A stretch of 64,000 nt of DNA from NCBI GenBank assembly GCA_039024635.1, contig JBCCQA010000003.1:62001-126000 (forward strand), read 5' to 3'. Made by a program: the position numbers and the translations under genes. Below the pieces are notes generated by a model. The model saw only the letters and a program-made list of their open reading frames with translations, did no database searches and had not been told where the DNA came from. This document shows positions 29,570 through 38,412 of this stretch, piece after piece; the first letter of the stretch is position 1, and the number at the start of each line of letters is the position of its first letter. The DNA comes from Kuafuiihalomonas sp039024635. GTDB taxonomy: Bacteria > Myxococcota > Kuafuiibacteriia > Kuafuiibacteriales > Kuafuiibacteriaceae.

Positions 29570-30135
29570 GGGGTCCACCCCGCATCGATGAGGGCGCTCT
29601 TCAAGGCCTGGAGCGCGTAGCGCATTCGACTCTTCACCGTGTTCTCCGAGGCCCCCGTGACCTCGGCGATCTCTTTGAACGACAGACCCGCTTCCTCACG
29701 CAACAAGAAGACCTCCCGCTGGGCTTCGGGGAGCTGATCCACCGCCGCGCTGAGGGCAATCCGGAGACGCTTCCGGTCCAGGCTGCGCTCGGCGCCCGCT
29801 TCCCCAGGATCGACGGACCACTTCTCGTTCGACGTTTGATCAAGGCTTTCGGTCTGTCGGTGCTTTCGCTTGCGCGCGTCGTCGATGCATACGTTTCGCG
29901 CGATGGTGAAGAGCCAGGTGCGAAATCGGGCCCGCCCGTCGAACCCTCGGATCCCCCGCATCATGCGCAGCATGGCGTCCTGGGCCAAGTCGGCCGCGCG
30001 GACGGGGCCCGCGGTGCGTGCGCAGTACCGATGGACCGCAGCCAAGTGACGGCGGGTCAGGCCTTCGAGGGCATCCCCATCTCCGGCCTGGGCCCGGCGA
30101 ACGAGGGCCCGCTCGTCCTCGAGATCATCGCTCAC
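29566..30135 (-). CDS. ECF-family RNA polymerase sigma factor
   Basis: Sigma-70 family factor of 189 residues with only regions 2 and 4. Region 2 includes DLAQDAMLRMMRGIRGFDG and FRTWLFTIARNVCIDDARK. Region 4 is LPEAQREVFLLREEAGLSF and the recognition helix around ASENTVKSRMRYAL. The GTG at 30135 overlaps the ABC ATPase stop as GTGA, and its own stop overlaps the membrane partner the same way. It likely directs RNA polymerase to an envelope-stress or surface regulon, perhaps including the TSP3/VWA lipoprotein downstream. Confidence 0.92.
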   Translation of the reverse strand: MSDDLEDERALVRRAQAGDGDALEGLTRRHLAAVHRYCARTAGPVRAADLAQDAMLRMMRGIRGFDGRARFRTWLFTIARNVCIDDARKRKHRQTESLDQTSNEKWSVDPGEAGAERSLDRKRLRIALSAAVDQLPEAQREVFLLREEAGLSFKEIAEVTGASENTVKSRMRYALQALKSALIDAGWTP

Positions 30136-30845
30136 ACCCGTCTCCAGGCCCGGGCGGCCCGGAGCCAGGCAGCTCCAACCGGATGCCGAGGGTTGTCCAA
30201 ATCCATGCTCTCGACCCGCCGCCCCCGCCACATGAGCTCGGCCCGACGGGTGAGGCGACGCAGGGGCCCGAGCTCGTGAGCAATGAGAAGGACGGCGAGG
30301 CCCTGGGCGAGTTCCCGACGGAGCGCCTCTTCCAAGACGGCCGAGGTGGACGCATCGACGGCCGAAAAAGGCTCGTCCAGCACGATCAAACGAGGATGGA
30401 TGGCGAGGATTCGGGCAAGCGCAAGGCGCTGGCGCTGGCCGCCCGAAAGCCGCTCCACGCCGGCTTGGGCAAGCTCAGCCCCCAGATCGAGCTCGCGGAG
30501 TCGCCGCTCCATCTCCAAGGGGGCCGTTCGGGCGCCAAGCGACCAGGCTTCCTCCAGGAGGCCCCCCGCCGTCATGGCCGGGTCCAAGGCATCGGCCGCC
30601 GACTGGTGGACGTAGGCGCAGAGGTGACGTGGCCGAATGGGCCACTCCACCGGCTGCCCATCCCAAATGATCCGACCCGAGCTGGGTTGCTGAAGCCCAC
30701 CCAAGACCCGGCCCAAAGTCGTCTTGCCTGCACCGCTGGGCCCGATGAGCCCGCGCACCTCCCCCGCCGCCAGCTCCAGGTCTACGCCGTCGAGGATCTT
30801 CATTTTCCCCACGCGGACACCAATTTCTCGAAGGGCGAGCAGCAT
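30132..30845 (-). CDS. Orphan ABC-transporter ATPase, peptide-type
   Basis: ATP-binding subunit of 237 residues. Walker A is GPSGAGKTT, the signature is LSGGQRQRLALARI, Walker B is LIVLDEP, and the switch His is in IAHEL. The overall pattern resembles Opp/Dpp-type ATPases. No permease or binding protein is encoded in the window near it. It overlaps the upstream GspE-N gene by one base (TAATG) and the sigma gene downstream by four bases, so it is locked into this operon. Confidence 0.85.
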   Translation of the reverse strand: MLLALREIGVRVGKMKILDGVDLELAAGEVRGLIGPSGAGKTTLGRVLGGLQQPSSGRIIWDGQPVEWPIRPRHLCAYVHQSAADALDPAMTAGGLLEEAWSLGARTAPLEMERRLRELDLGAELAQAGVERLSGGQRQRLALARILAIHPRLIVLDEPFSAVDASTSAVLEEALRRELAQGLAVLLIAHELGPLRRLTRRAELMWRGRRVESMDLDNPRHPVGAAWLRAARAWRRV

Positions 30846-31507
30846 TAGTCGCGCTTGAGCAACTCCAGATACTCTTCGCGCGAGAAGGCGCCCCGCTCGA
30901 TGAGGACGTCGACCAAGACTCGAAGAGCGCGAGCCTGCTGGTGCTGGGTTCGCAATACATGTTGCAAACGCTCCCTCGGATTCACGAGGTCGACCGAAGG
31001 ATCAATTTGGGGCCCGCCCAGTTCGCTCTCCAGATCCAGCTCTCGAGCACCGGACTCGGGGACGACGTCGCTGGACGCGAACTCGAGTCGATCGATCGCC
31101 TCCTGAATGGCGTTCTCGCCACCGACCGAAGGAAGGACGTCGCAGCCGGTCTGAGTTCGAACGAGATCGAGAACCTCACTCTGGGTGGGGTCCACCATGG
31201 CCAAGCGAAGCAAGCGCGACTGCTCGTCGTAGGACTCGGGAATCACGCCGTGGCTGCGCATGAGAGGCAGACCGATCTGGTGCACGACGTCAGCCGGCGC
31301 AAAGGCCTGTTCGAGAAGGGCCGGTCGCACGCCCATCGTTTGAGCGATGGACTGGACCAACAGCTCTTCTGGGATTTGAAGACGCTCGACCAGTACATGG
31401 GTCATGCGCCCACCGGATCGCTGCTGCTCCTCGACCGCCCGCTCCAGCTGGGAGGCGGAGATGGCACCCGAGCGCACCAGCAGATCACCCAATCGCGAGG
31501 CCTGCAT
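30845..31507 (-). CDS. Stand-alone GspE-N (MshEN-type) domain protein
   Basis: A 220-residue protein whose N-terminal part is the domain found before type II secretion and type IV pilus ATPases. It reads RLGDLLVRSGAISASQLERA and continues with a second half LQIPEELLVQSIAQTMG. In MshE this domain binds cyclic di-GMP. There is no ATPase domain; the remainder is helical and acidic, ending in RGAFSREEYLELLKRD. The ATG at 31507 is chosen; GTG codons at 31513 and 31516 are also possible. It lies between a lipoprotein gene and an ABC ATPase gene. Confidence 0.75.
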   Translation of the reverse strand: MQASRLGDLLVRSGAISASQLERAVEEQQRSGGRMTHVLVERLQIPEELLVQSIAQTMGVRPALLEQAFAPADVVHQIGLPLMRSHGVIPESYDEQSRLLRLAMVDPTQSEVLDLVRTQTGCDVLPSVGGENAIQEAIDRLEFASSDVVPESGARELDLESELGGPQIDPSVDLVNPRERLQHVLRTQHQQARALRVLVDVLIERGAFSREEYLELLKRD

Positions 31508-31518
31508 ACCCACCACAG

Positions 31519-32232
31519 TTAGCCGTCCAAGGACTCAGGGACCACCCCTGGCGGCGGGGAGAGCCGGAACAGCTCGGGCGTCGGCGCGCCTCCGAAGCTC
31601 GGGTCGCGCAGACGAATTCGGAGCCTTCCGCGCTCGCTTCGCACCTTCATGCCACGGGGATGGGCCGCTTCGAAGTCACTGAAGCGTGCGTCCACGTCGG
31701 CATCCAAGAAGCGAATGCGGAGAATGCGCCGTCCATCCTCAGCGACCCACACGTCGACGATATGGGGACCATTGCGCATACGCGCGCGCCATGCCCGGGG
31801 ATCGCGGCTGGGCTCGACCGCTTCGATCCGCCACCCTTCGCCTGGCGCCCCACCGAGGATCAGCGCCACCAAGTCCTCAGGCGACAGGGGCACGGGCAGG
31901 ACTTCCGCCACCCGTTCGGGAGTAGCGGGCCCGGTGCGGAAACGGTCGGGGGTGAGTCGCCAGAGGGTCTGGCCATCGCTCACGACGACCTCCAACGGTT
32001 CCTCGAAGGGCGACAGCACTTCGATTCGAAAGCGATTCGGCCGTTCCACCACGAGGATTCCTCGAAATCGGGCGCGGTCCTCACCAAACCACTCGATATC
32101 CGCTTCGGTCGCCAGTCTATCGGCGGCCTGGAGCTCACGGAACAGCGCCTCCGGGGTGGGGGGAGGCCCCGGAGGCGGCCGCTGCCCGGCGCAAGCGACC
32201 CCCACGAATAGGAGGGAGAGCAGCTTCTTCAT
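31519..32232 (-). CDS. LolB-like outer-membrane lipoprotein
   Basis: A 237-residue lipoprotein with lipobox VGVAC (Cys14). The mature part has a LolA/LolB-type half-barrel look: ADIEWFGEDRARFRGILVVE, then FRIEVLSPFEEPLEVVVSDG, then LWRLTPDRF. LolA/LolB proteins carry lipoproteins across the periplasm; related DUF4292-type proteins occur in outer-membrane assembly. The ATG overlaps the upstream stop as ATGA. The open frame further upstream is not coding. Confidence 0.7.
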   Translation of the reverse strand: MKKLLSLLFVGVACAGQRPPPGPPPTPEALFRELQAADRLATEADIEWFGEDRARFRGILVVERPNRFRIEVLSPFEEPLEVVVSDGQTLWRLTPDRFRTGPATPERVAEVLPVPLSPEDLVALILGGAPGEGWRIEAVEPSRDPRAWRARMRNGPHIVDVWVAEDGRRILRIRFLDADVDARFSDFEAAHPRGMKVRSERGRLRIRLRDPSFGGAPTPELFRLSPPPGVVPESLDG

Positions 32233-33635
32233 GGCTTGGGTGCCTCGGCTCGCGGCCCCAAATGGGCGCGAGCGGCTGCTACGAGCTCGGGATCCAGCGG
32301 ATGACGTCGGATGGCCCAGTCCAACCAGCGGGCTGGTTTCTGGGTCCATCGAAGTTCGGCCCGGAGCACCCTCGGATGGCTGGGATCGATCCGTCGCGCG
32401 CGAGACAGCCACGGACCGCCCCGTCGGAGTGCTGCCCAGGCGAGCGCTTCCAGGTTTCCAGGTTCGAGTCCGAGGATGTCCTCGACCAGCTGGGGCGCCG
32501 GGGGCCCGCTCCCCCTGGCCGACCAAGCGGCCCGGGTCCGTTCGGCCGGCGTCCAGTCCGAGGGCATCTCGGCCCCCTCCAGCAAAGCCCAAGCTCCCCA
32601 TCGCTCCGGTCGAAGCTCGGCCGACGCCAGAAGCCGTCGACGCGTCTCAGGATTCGACAGTCGGGCCCGAAGGACGAAGGCTTCGTCCGTCTGAATCCCG
32701 ACCAGGACCCGTCGAGCGGCCGCAGCCCGGCCTGCCTCCTCCAACGCACGCGCCAGCTCCAGACCGAGCTCGAGGGGCAGGGAAGTTCGCCACTGGGACG
32801 CGGCCCGGGCCCATCGGCCAGCTGCCAAGTCTACCCGGAGCTGCACGGCCGGGCTCTCGGCATGGGCCGAGGCCAAGTCGGTCCAGCCCCCTGCCAAGAG
32901 GGCCTCGGCTCGGGCATCGCCGGTCTCGGGAGCCAGCCAGCGCCACCGCTCGGCCAGGCGCTCGGCCAAGCCTCGATCGAAGGCCCCCGCCCAGCGGAGA
33001 GCGGCTTCGATCCGGATCAAGTCGCCGGGATGGACCCGGAGTCGGTCGAGCACGGCGGACTCGACCCGGGCCCAAGCGCCTGAGCGCCAGGCGGCCCGGA
33101 GGGCGCCCGCCTCGACTTCAGGTCGGGGGTCGACGGCGGCCCAAGCCGCCCATCCGGCCGAGTCGAGGATCGACGGCCAACCCTGGGGAAGCCGACGTCC
33201 TGGAGCCACCCATCGGGCGGAGAGGGCGGCCGCGTCATCCCGGTACCCGACCTCGGCAAGGGCCAGCACCAGCGCAACGTCATCGGCCCTGGGCGCCCCT
33301 TCGTCGAGCCGGCGACTGAGGCCGCGTCGCACTCGTTCCCAGTCACCGGCCGCAGCAGCACGCCAAAGCGCCAGCTCAGGGGAGGCCGAAGGCAGTGGTT
33401 CGCTGGGCGCTCCACCAACCAAATAGGCGAGACGGGCATCGGCTTTCGCCAGCCCCTCGGAGCCCTCGTCGTAGAGTCTGGCCAGGGCCACGCCTCTTCG
33501 AGCTTCGACCACATCCCCTTCGATCTCGGCCCATGCGGCCTGTAGATGATGGGCGTAGGCCTGGGCCGAAATGAGGGGTGCGCTCTCTGGGGAAGAAGAA
33601 GCGGCCAGAAATATCCACCCAAGAGCAGAGAACAT
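32229..33635 (-). CDS. Exported helical-repeat (TPR-like) protein
   Basis: A 468-residue protein with a signal peptide (MFSALGWIFLAASSS). The rest is almost entirely alpha-helical with a periodic Ala/Trp/Leu/Arg pattern such as LELALWRAAAAGDWERVRRG-like units, as in TPR or Sel1 solenoids. No single repeat matches the TPR consensus perfectly. It is the first gene of the minus-strand operon that contains the LolB-like lipoprotein, GspE-N protein, ABC ATPase and sigma factor. Probably a periplasmic scaffold. Confidence 0.65.
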   Translation of the reverse strand: MFSALGWIFLAASSSPESAPLISAQAYAHHLQAAWAEIEGDVVEARRGVALARLYDEGSEGLAKADARLAYLVGGAPSEPLPSASPELALWRAAAAGDWERVRRGLSRRLDEGAPRADDVALVLALAEVGYRDDAAALSARWVAPGRRLPQGWPSILDSAGWAAWAAVDPRPEVEAGALRAAWRSGAWARVESAVLDRLRVHPGDLIRIEAALRWAGAFDRGLAERLAERWRWLAPETGDARAEALLAGGWTDLASAHAESPAVQLRVDLAAGRWARAASQWRTSLPLELGLELARALEEAGRAAAARRVLVGIQTDEAFVLRARLSNPETRRRLLASAELRPERWGAWALLEGAEMPSDWTPAERTRAAWSARGSGPPAPQLVEDILGLEPGNLEALAWAALRRGGPWLSRARRIDPSHPRVLRAELRWTQKPARWLDWAIRRHPLDPELVAAARAHLGPRAEAPKP

Positions 33636-33671
33636 CGCTAGGCAGGTACATGGTGCCCCAACGCATGCCCT

Positions 33672-33700
33672 TTGACACCTTGATGGGCCTCACCTAAGCG
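33672..33700 (+). promoter_or_regulatory. Candidate promoter with perfect -35 box
   Basis: A consensus TTGACA (33672-33677) lies in the 71-base gap before the OmpA-like gene. Seventeen bases later the -10 position reads TAAGCG, a poor match. If used, the transcript would begin almost at the GTG at 33707 and have nearly no leader. Confidence 0.2.
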
Positions 33701-33706
33701 CGAACC

Positions 33707-35839
33707 GTGAAGTCCTCGCTCGGGCCCCTCGGGCTGATGTCTTGCGCCCTCCTCTTGGTGGGCCCTGCCTTCGGACAAACCCCTCCCGCTCCGCCTGCCG
33801 ACCCGGCCGAGGCCCCCGTGCCTCCGCCGCCTGCGCCCGATCCGGCATCGGCGCCCGCCACGCCTTCGGTGGCGGAGGCCGGGCCTGCTGCACCTTCGGT
33901 GCAAAGTGTGGCCCCCAAGGCACCTCGGCGACGGGCCCGAGATGACAAGCCCGACCGTTGGGCCGTCTCTCCGAGCGGCAGCACGGGCCTGATTCGGAGC
34001 TCGGCCGCCGACTCGGTCATGCCGGGCCTGCTCCGCCTGTCCCTGGGCCTCGACTTCTTCAGCGCCAGCGGCGTCATTCGGAATGAGGACGACGCCAGCC
34101 GGATCGCAGGCGTCCTCGCCGTCTCAGGGGCGCCCATCGACTACTTGGAGCTCTGGCTGAACGTGCGCGTGTCTTCGGCAGAAAGTTCTCTGAACCAGCC
34201 CGAGCTGCTGCAGACCGTTGGCGACTTGGGCTTCGGGGTGAAGGGCTTCTATCCAGTCGCCGACATCTTCTCGCTGGGAGCGGAGATCCAGCTCGACGTC
34301 CTGACCGACGTCGGCGGCTCAGGCTACGGTGGTGTCCGCGTCCAGCCTCGCTTCTTGAGCACCCTCGATCTTCAGAAACTCCCCCAGCCGCTTCCCCTCC
34401 GAGCTCACTTGAACGCGGGCTATCTGTACGACGGCTCGGAAGACCTCTCCGACGTCCCGCTCACCTTGGCCGAGCAGTTCGCCCTTGGCGTGTCCACCTT
34501 CGACCGCGTGGTCGCCGCTCTCGCTATCGAGGCCCCCCTTCGCTACGTCTCCCCTTATCTGGAGTACTCGATCGAAGTCCCGCTGGCCTACCGGGCCACA
34601 CCGGGCGTGATCCTCGAACCCTCCGGTCTTCAGCCCAAGCAGGCGGTCACGCCTGATCCCGCTCGACCCGCCACCGTGCGGGTCATGCCGCAACGGTTGA
34701 CGCCGGGCATCCGGGTCACGGCGCTGAGGGACTTCACCTTCGACGTGGCGGTCGAGATTGGACTCACGCCCGACGAGACCCTGGGCGTCCCGGTGGTCGC
34801 GCCCTACAACGTCATCCTCCTGGCCTCCTACGCCCTGGATGCCTTTGGCATCCGGAAGAACGAAGGAGCCTCAGGACCGCCCGTTTCCGTCCCCGTACTC
34901 CTTCCCGCCGGACCCGGTGAGGGCGGCGCCAATTTGAGCGGCACCGTCACCGATCAGGCTTCGGGGGCCCCCTTGGCCGACGCCATCGTACGCTTCGACC
35001 GCGGCACCCCTGTCGCAACCGACGCCGAGGGCCGCTTCCGCTCGCCCGGGCTGGAGCCGGGTTCGCTCGCCGTCACCGTCAGCCGCTCGGGCTACGAGGA
35101 TGGTTCGGCCGAGCTCGAACTCCCGGCCGAGGGCCTAGACGTCAATGTCCAGCTCTCGCCCGCCGCCTTCGCAGGCACGGTGAGCGGCGAAGTGCGCGGA
35201 CCGGATGGGCCGGTGGCCGAAGTCGAAGTGCTCTTGGAAGGGGACGAGCGCGTTCAGGTTCAGACCGACGCCGAGGGCCGCTTCGAAGCGCCCCTACCCG
35301 AAGGCCGCTATCGCGTTCTCGTCCGGGCGCCCGGCCGCCTGGCCGCAGGCGCGACGATCCAGCTGGAGCGGGGACAAGACCCCTTCGTGGCTCTTCGCCT
35401 GCGTGAAGGCACACCCGCCCAGATCGTCGAGGACCGTCTGATCACCGACGGACCCCTGCTTTTCACCGAAGGCAGCGCCGAAGTGGACGAGGCGACGGCC
35501 AAGCGCTTGGCCGGCGCGATCGACTTCTTGCTGAGGAACCCTGGCCGACGGGTGCGAATCGAGGGACACGCCGATGGCGGTGGCGATGACGCCCAGCTTC
35601 AAAGCCTGTCGCGTGAGCGGTCCGAGGCGGTGGCCGCCTTCCTGCAGCGAAACGGCGTTTCGCCTGAACAGCTCGACTCGGCTGCCTTTGGAGACCAACG
35701 ACCGGTGGCGCCGAGCGAGACCACCCGAGGACGTGCCCAGAACAACCGAGTCGAGCTTGTGCTCATCGGAGACGGGGCGGCCGAGCCCGAACCGGAAACG
35801 GAGCCGGACGAAGAGCTCGAGGCTTCGGCCCAATACTGA
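33707..35839 (+). CDS. OmpA-family outer-membrane protein with carboxypeptidase-regulatory-like domains
   Basis: A 710-residue envelope protein. A signal peptide and a Pro/Ala-rich spacer (residues 24-80) precede a beta-barrel region (about 85-390). Two beta-sandwich domains of the carboxypeptidase regulatory-like type follow (GTVTDQASGAPLADAIVRFD and GEVRGPDGPVAEVEVLLEG). An OmpA C-terminal domain (about 585-690) holds the peptidoglycan-binding pattern RIEGHADGGGDD and NNRVELVL. It should link the outer membrane to the cell wall. The GTG start lies 71 bases from the divergent TPR-like gene. Confidence 0.85.
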   Translation: MKSSLGPLGLMSCALLLVGPAFGQTPPAPPADPAEAPVPPPPAPDPASAPATPSVAEAGPAAPSVQSVAPKAPRRRARDDKPDRWAVSPSGSTGLIRSSAADSVMPGLLRLSLGLDFFSASGVIRNEDDASRIAGVLAVSGAPIDYLELWLNVRVSSAESSLNQPELLQTVGDLGFGVKGFYPVADIFSLGAEIQLDVLTDVGGSGYGGVRVQPRFLSTLDLQKLPQPLPLRAHLNAGYLYDGSEDLSDVPLTLAEQFALGVSTFDRVVAALAIEAPLRYVSPYLEYSIEVPLAYRATPGVILEPSGLQPKQAVTPDPARPATVRVMPQRLTPGIRVTALRDFTFDVAVEIGLTPDETLGVPVVAPYNVILLASYALDAFGIRKNEGASGPPVSVPVLLPAGPGEGGANLSGTVTDQASGAPLADAIVRFDRGTPVATDAEGRFRSPGLEPGSLAVTVSRSGYEDGSAELELPAEGLDVNVQLSPAAFAGTVSGEVRGPDGPVAEVEVLLEGDERVQVQTDAEGRFEAPLPEGRYRVLVRAPGRLAAGATIQLERGQDPFVALRLREGTPAQIVEDRLITDGPLLFTEGSAEVDEATAKRLAGAIDFLLRNPGRRVRIEGHADGGGDDAQLQSLSRERSEAVAAFLQRNGVSPEQLDSAAFGDQRPVAPSETTRGRAQNNRVELVLIGDGAAEPEPETEPDEELEASAQY

Positions 35840-35841
35840 CT

Positions 35842-36825
35842 CTACTCGAGCTGGAGACTGATACGGCGCCCAACCAGGTCGACTTCCAGAACGGAGGCCT
35901 CCAGTTCGTCTCCAACGTCGGCCTTGCGCAGACGAGCTTTGGTCTCGTCGTCGGCCAAGGGACCGGACGAGAATATCAGCCCTTCCAAACCCGGTTCGAA
36001 CTCGATGAAGCAACCGACGTCGGTCTTGCTGATGACCATGCCTCTCACCTTGGTCCCGGGCGGGTAGCGCCGGTCGGCGTCGGTCCAGGGGTCGTCCTGG
36101 GTCTGGCGCAAGCCCAGTTTGAGCCGTGCCCGCTTTCGATCGACGTCCAAGACCTTGAGGCGGAAGCGCTCGCCGAGCTTGGCCAGCTTACGCGGATCCC
36201 GTTCCTTCCCCCAGGTTGCGTCGGCGGTGTGGAGAAAGCCGTCGCTTCCGTCCACATCGATTAGGATGCCGTTGTCGGCGAAGCCGCGGACGACCCCTTC
36301 GACCGTGGCGCCCGTCCGTATCTGGCCCATGAGCTCCCTTCGCTGGGCCTCCAAGATCGGTCGGCGACTGAGAACGATGTTGACCCGGCTCCGGTTGAAG
36401 CGCTGCACCACGAACTCGAGGTGCTGGCCGATCAAGGCGTCGGCGTTGCTCACTGGGCGCAGTGCGACCTGAGAGCTGGGGAGAAAAGCTCGAATGCCCT
36501 CTACGTCCACGGCGAAGCCGCCCTGGACCGCGGAGACGATCTCTCCTCTCACCCGCGCCTTGTTCCGATGAGCCTCCTGCATGCGCTCGAGCAGGCGCAG
36601 ACGTTCGGCCATCTTGAGGGAGCCCAAATAGCGTCCTCTCGCCTCGCTGAAAGCGTCGACGAAAACCCAAGCAGGGACGTCCAGCTCGACCTCGGTCTTC
36701 TCGCCTTTCGGAACGTGGACTTCGGTCCCGTCGGCGAGCTTCACCAAGACGGCCTCGTCATCCAGGACGCCCGCGACGTGGCCGAGCTGGAGCTCGCCCT
36801 CGGGTCGACGATCCGATTCGGTCAT
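35842..36825 (-). CDS. S1 RNA-binding domain protein
   Basis: A 327-residue protein with several S1-type OB folds in tandem. Typical blocks are VRGEIVSAVQGGFAVDVEGI, VEGVVRGFADNGILIDVDG and VRGMVISKTDVGCFIEFEPG. Compared with ribosomal protein S1 (six domains) it is short, so it may be an S1-like regulator rather than the ribosomal protein. The ATG at 36825 is preferred to a GTG at 36843 that would overlap the upstream stop. Its 3' end is 2 bases from the convergent OmpA-like gene. It likely shares a transcript with the pseudouridine synthase. Confidence 0.85.
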   Translation of the reverse strand: MTESDRRPEGELQLGHVAGVLDDEAVLVKLADGTEVHVPKGEKTEVELDVPAWVFVDAFSEARGRYLGSLKMAERLRLLERMQEAHRNKARVRGEIVSAVQGGFAVDVEGIRAFLPSSQVALRPVSNADALIGQHLEFVVQRFNRSRVNIVLSRRPILEAQRRELMGQIRTGATVEGVVRGFADNGILIDVDGSDGFLHTADATWGKERDPRKLAKLGERFRLKVLDVDRKRARLKLGLRQTQDDPWTDADRRYPPGTKVRGMVISKTDVGCFIEFEPGLEGLIFSSGPLADDETKARLRKADVGDELEASVLEVDLVGRRISLQLE

Positions 36826-36836
36826 GAAGGCGGGTG

Positions 36837-37535
36837 CTAGCACCCAGGGTGGCTTCGAGCCAGGCCGGACAGCAGACGGGGGCGAAGACCATTAGGCAGC
36901 CAGCTGAGCGCGTCCGGGGACCAGCTTCGAAGGCTCCGGTGCAAGTCCAGGGGAAGAGGGGCTCGGAGGACGAGGTCCCGGCCCGTCCGGGGATGTTGCA
37001 GTCGAAGTTCATAGGCATGAAGGGCGAGGCGATGGAGGCCGTGCCGACTTCGAAATCGTCGGTTGTGCCTTCCGTCGCCGTAGTTCACGTCACCGATGAT
37101 CGGGCAGGACATGTGCTTGAAATGGAGCCGGAGCTGGTGGCGACGCCCCGTGCGCGGAGCAGCCTCGACCAGGGCGTAGCGACCATCGTGAAAGCAGCGG
37201 CAAAAAGACGTCTTGGCTGAACGGGGAGGCCCGTACTTCGCCTCGCGGACGGGATGATCCAGGAGGCCGAACTCGGGAGGGATGCCCCGAAGCAAGGCGA
37301 CATAGCGTTTCTCGACCTGCCCCGCGCGGAACTGCTCGACCAAGGCCCGGGTGGAACGTGGGTTCAGGCCGAACACCAGAACGCCGCTGGTGGCCCTATC
37401 GAGGCGATGGGCTGGGTCCACCCGACGCCCCAGGGCGTCCCGTACCCTTTGGAGCATGGGCCGGACCGTATCGCCGAAGCCCTGGTGGGTGAGGATCCCC
37501 GAGGGCTTAGAGACGGCCACGAAGTCCGAGTCCAA
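36837..37535 (-). CDS. RluA-family RNA pseudouridine synthase
   Basis: Pseudouridine synthase of 232 residues. The catalytic Asp is in HRLDRATSGVLVF, followed by VEKRYVALLRG and GRRHQLRLHFKHM, both typical of the RluA/TruC branch. It isomerises uridine in rRNA or tRNA; the exact target is not clear. The first standard start in frame is a TTG at 37535, but the homologous-looking reading frame AVQLLALDSDFVAVSKPSG extends at least ten codons further upstream. The true start may be a non-standard codon such as CTG. Confidence 0.85.
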   Translation of the reverse strand: MDSDFVAVSKPSGILTHQGFGDTVRPMLQRVRDALGRRVDPAHRLDRATSGVLVFGLNPRSTRALVEQFRAGQVEKRYVALLRGIPPEFGLLDHPVREAKYGPPRSAKTSFCRCFHDGRYALVEAAPRTGRRHQLRLHFKHMSCPIIGDVNYGDGRHNRRFRSRHGLHRLALHAYELRLQHPRTGRDLVLRAPLPLDLHRSLRSWSPDALSWLPNGLRPRLLSGLARSHPGC

Positions 37536-37590
37536 AGCCAGGAGCTGAACGGCGCTGTCCTCGGTCAGGCACCGATGCTAGGCCGCTGAG

Positions 37591-38412
37591 ATGGCGAGTT
37601 TGAAGGACAAAGTCATCTTCATCTCCGGCGCGAGCCGGGGCATCGGGCTGGAGCTTGCCAAGCGAGCGGCCCGAGACGGCGCGAAGCTCGCCATCGCGGC
37701 CAAGACGGCCGAGCCTCATCCCAAGCTTCCCGGCACGATTCACACGGCGGCCCAAGAGATCGAAGAGGCGGGGGGAAGCGCCCTTCCTTTGGTCTGCGAC
37801 ATACGCTTCGAAGAGCAGGTCCAGGCTGCGGTCGAGAAGACCGTCGACACCTTCGGCGGCATCGACATCCTCATCAACAACGCAAGCGCGATTCAGCTGA
37901 CGGGTACGCTTCAGACGCCCATGAAGCGATTCGACCTCATGCACGGCGTCAACGCCCGAGGCACCTTCCTCTGCAGTCAGGCCTGCCTCCCCCACCTGCT
38001 GAAGGCCGACAACCCTCACATCTTGATGAACAGTCCGCCCTTGTCGATGGAACCTCGCTGGTTCGGGACCCACGTAGCCTACACCATGGCCAAGTACGGC
38101 ATGAGCATGTGCGTCCTAGGCATGGCAGAAGAGTTCAAGGAAGAGGGGATAGCGGTAAATGCACTCTGGCCCCGCACCTCGATCGCGACGGCCGCGGTCC
38201 AGAATCTGCTGGGAGGGGACGAGATGATGCGGCACTCGCGAAAGCCCGAGATCTATGCCGACGCGGCCCACGTCATTCTCAGCCGGGACGCCAAGACTTG
38301 TACGGGTAACTTCTTCGTCGACGAGGACCTCCTTCGAGAAGAAGGCGTCACCGACTTCAGTCGCTATGCGGTCGACCCCTCGGTGGAGCCCATGCAAGAC
38401 TTCTTCCTGTGA
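37591..38412 (+). CDS. SDR-family oxidoreductase, HSDL2-like
   Basis: Short-chain dehydrogenase of 273 residues resembling the hydroxysteroid dehydrogenase-like 2 group. The nucleotide motif is SGASRGIG, INNAS follows, and the active-site pair is in AYTMAKYGM. The C-terminus has the group-typical TGNFFVDEDLLREEGV. It starts on ATG 55 bases from the divergent pseudouridine synthase and overlaps the protease gene by four bases at its end. Substrate is probably a lipid or fatty-acid derivative, which is inference. Confidence 0.85.
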   Translation: MASLKDKVIFISGASRGIGLELAKRAARDGAKLAIAAKTAEPHPKLPGTIHTAAQEIEEAGGSALPLVCDIRFEEQVQAAVEKTVDTFGGIDILINNASAIQLTGTLQTPMKRFDLMHGVNARGTFLCSQACLPHLLKADNPHILMNSPPLSMEPRWFGTHVAYTMAKYGMSMCVLGMAEEFKEEGIAVNALWPRTSIATAAVQNLLGGDEMMRHSRKPEIYADAAHVILSRDAKTCTGNFFVDEDLLREEGVTDFSRYAVDPSVEPMQDFFL

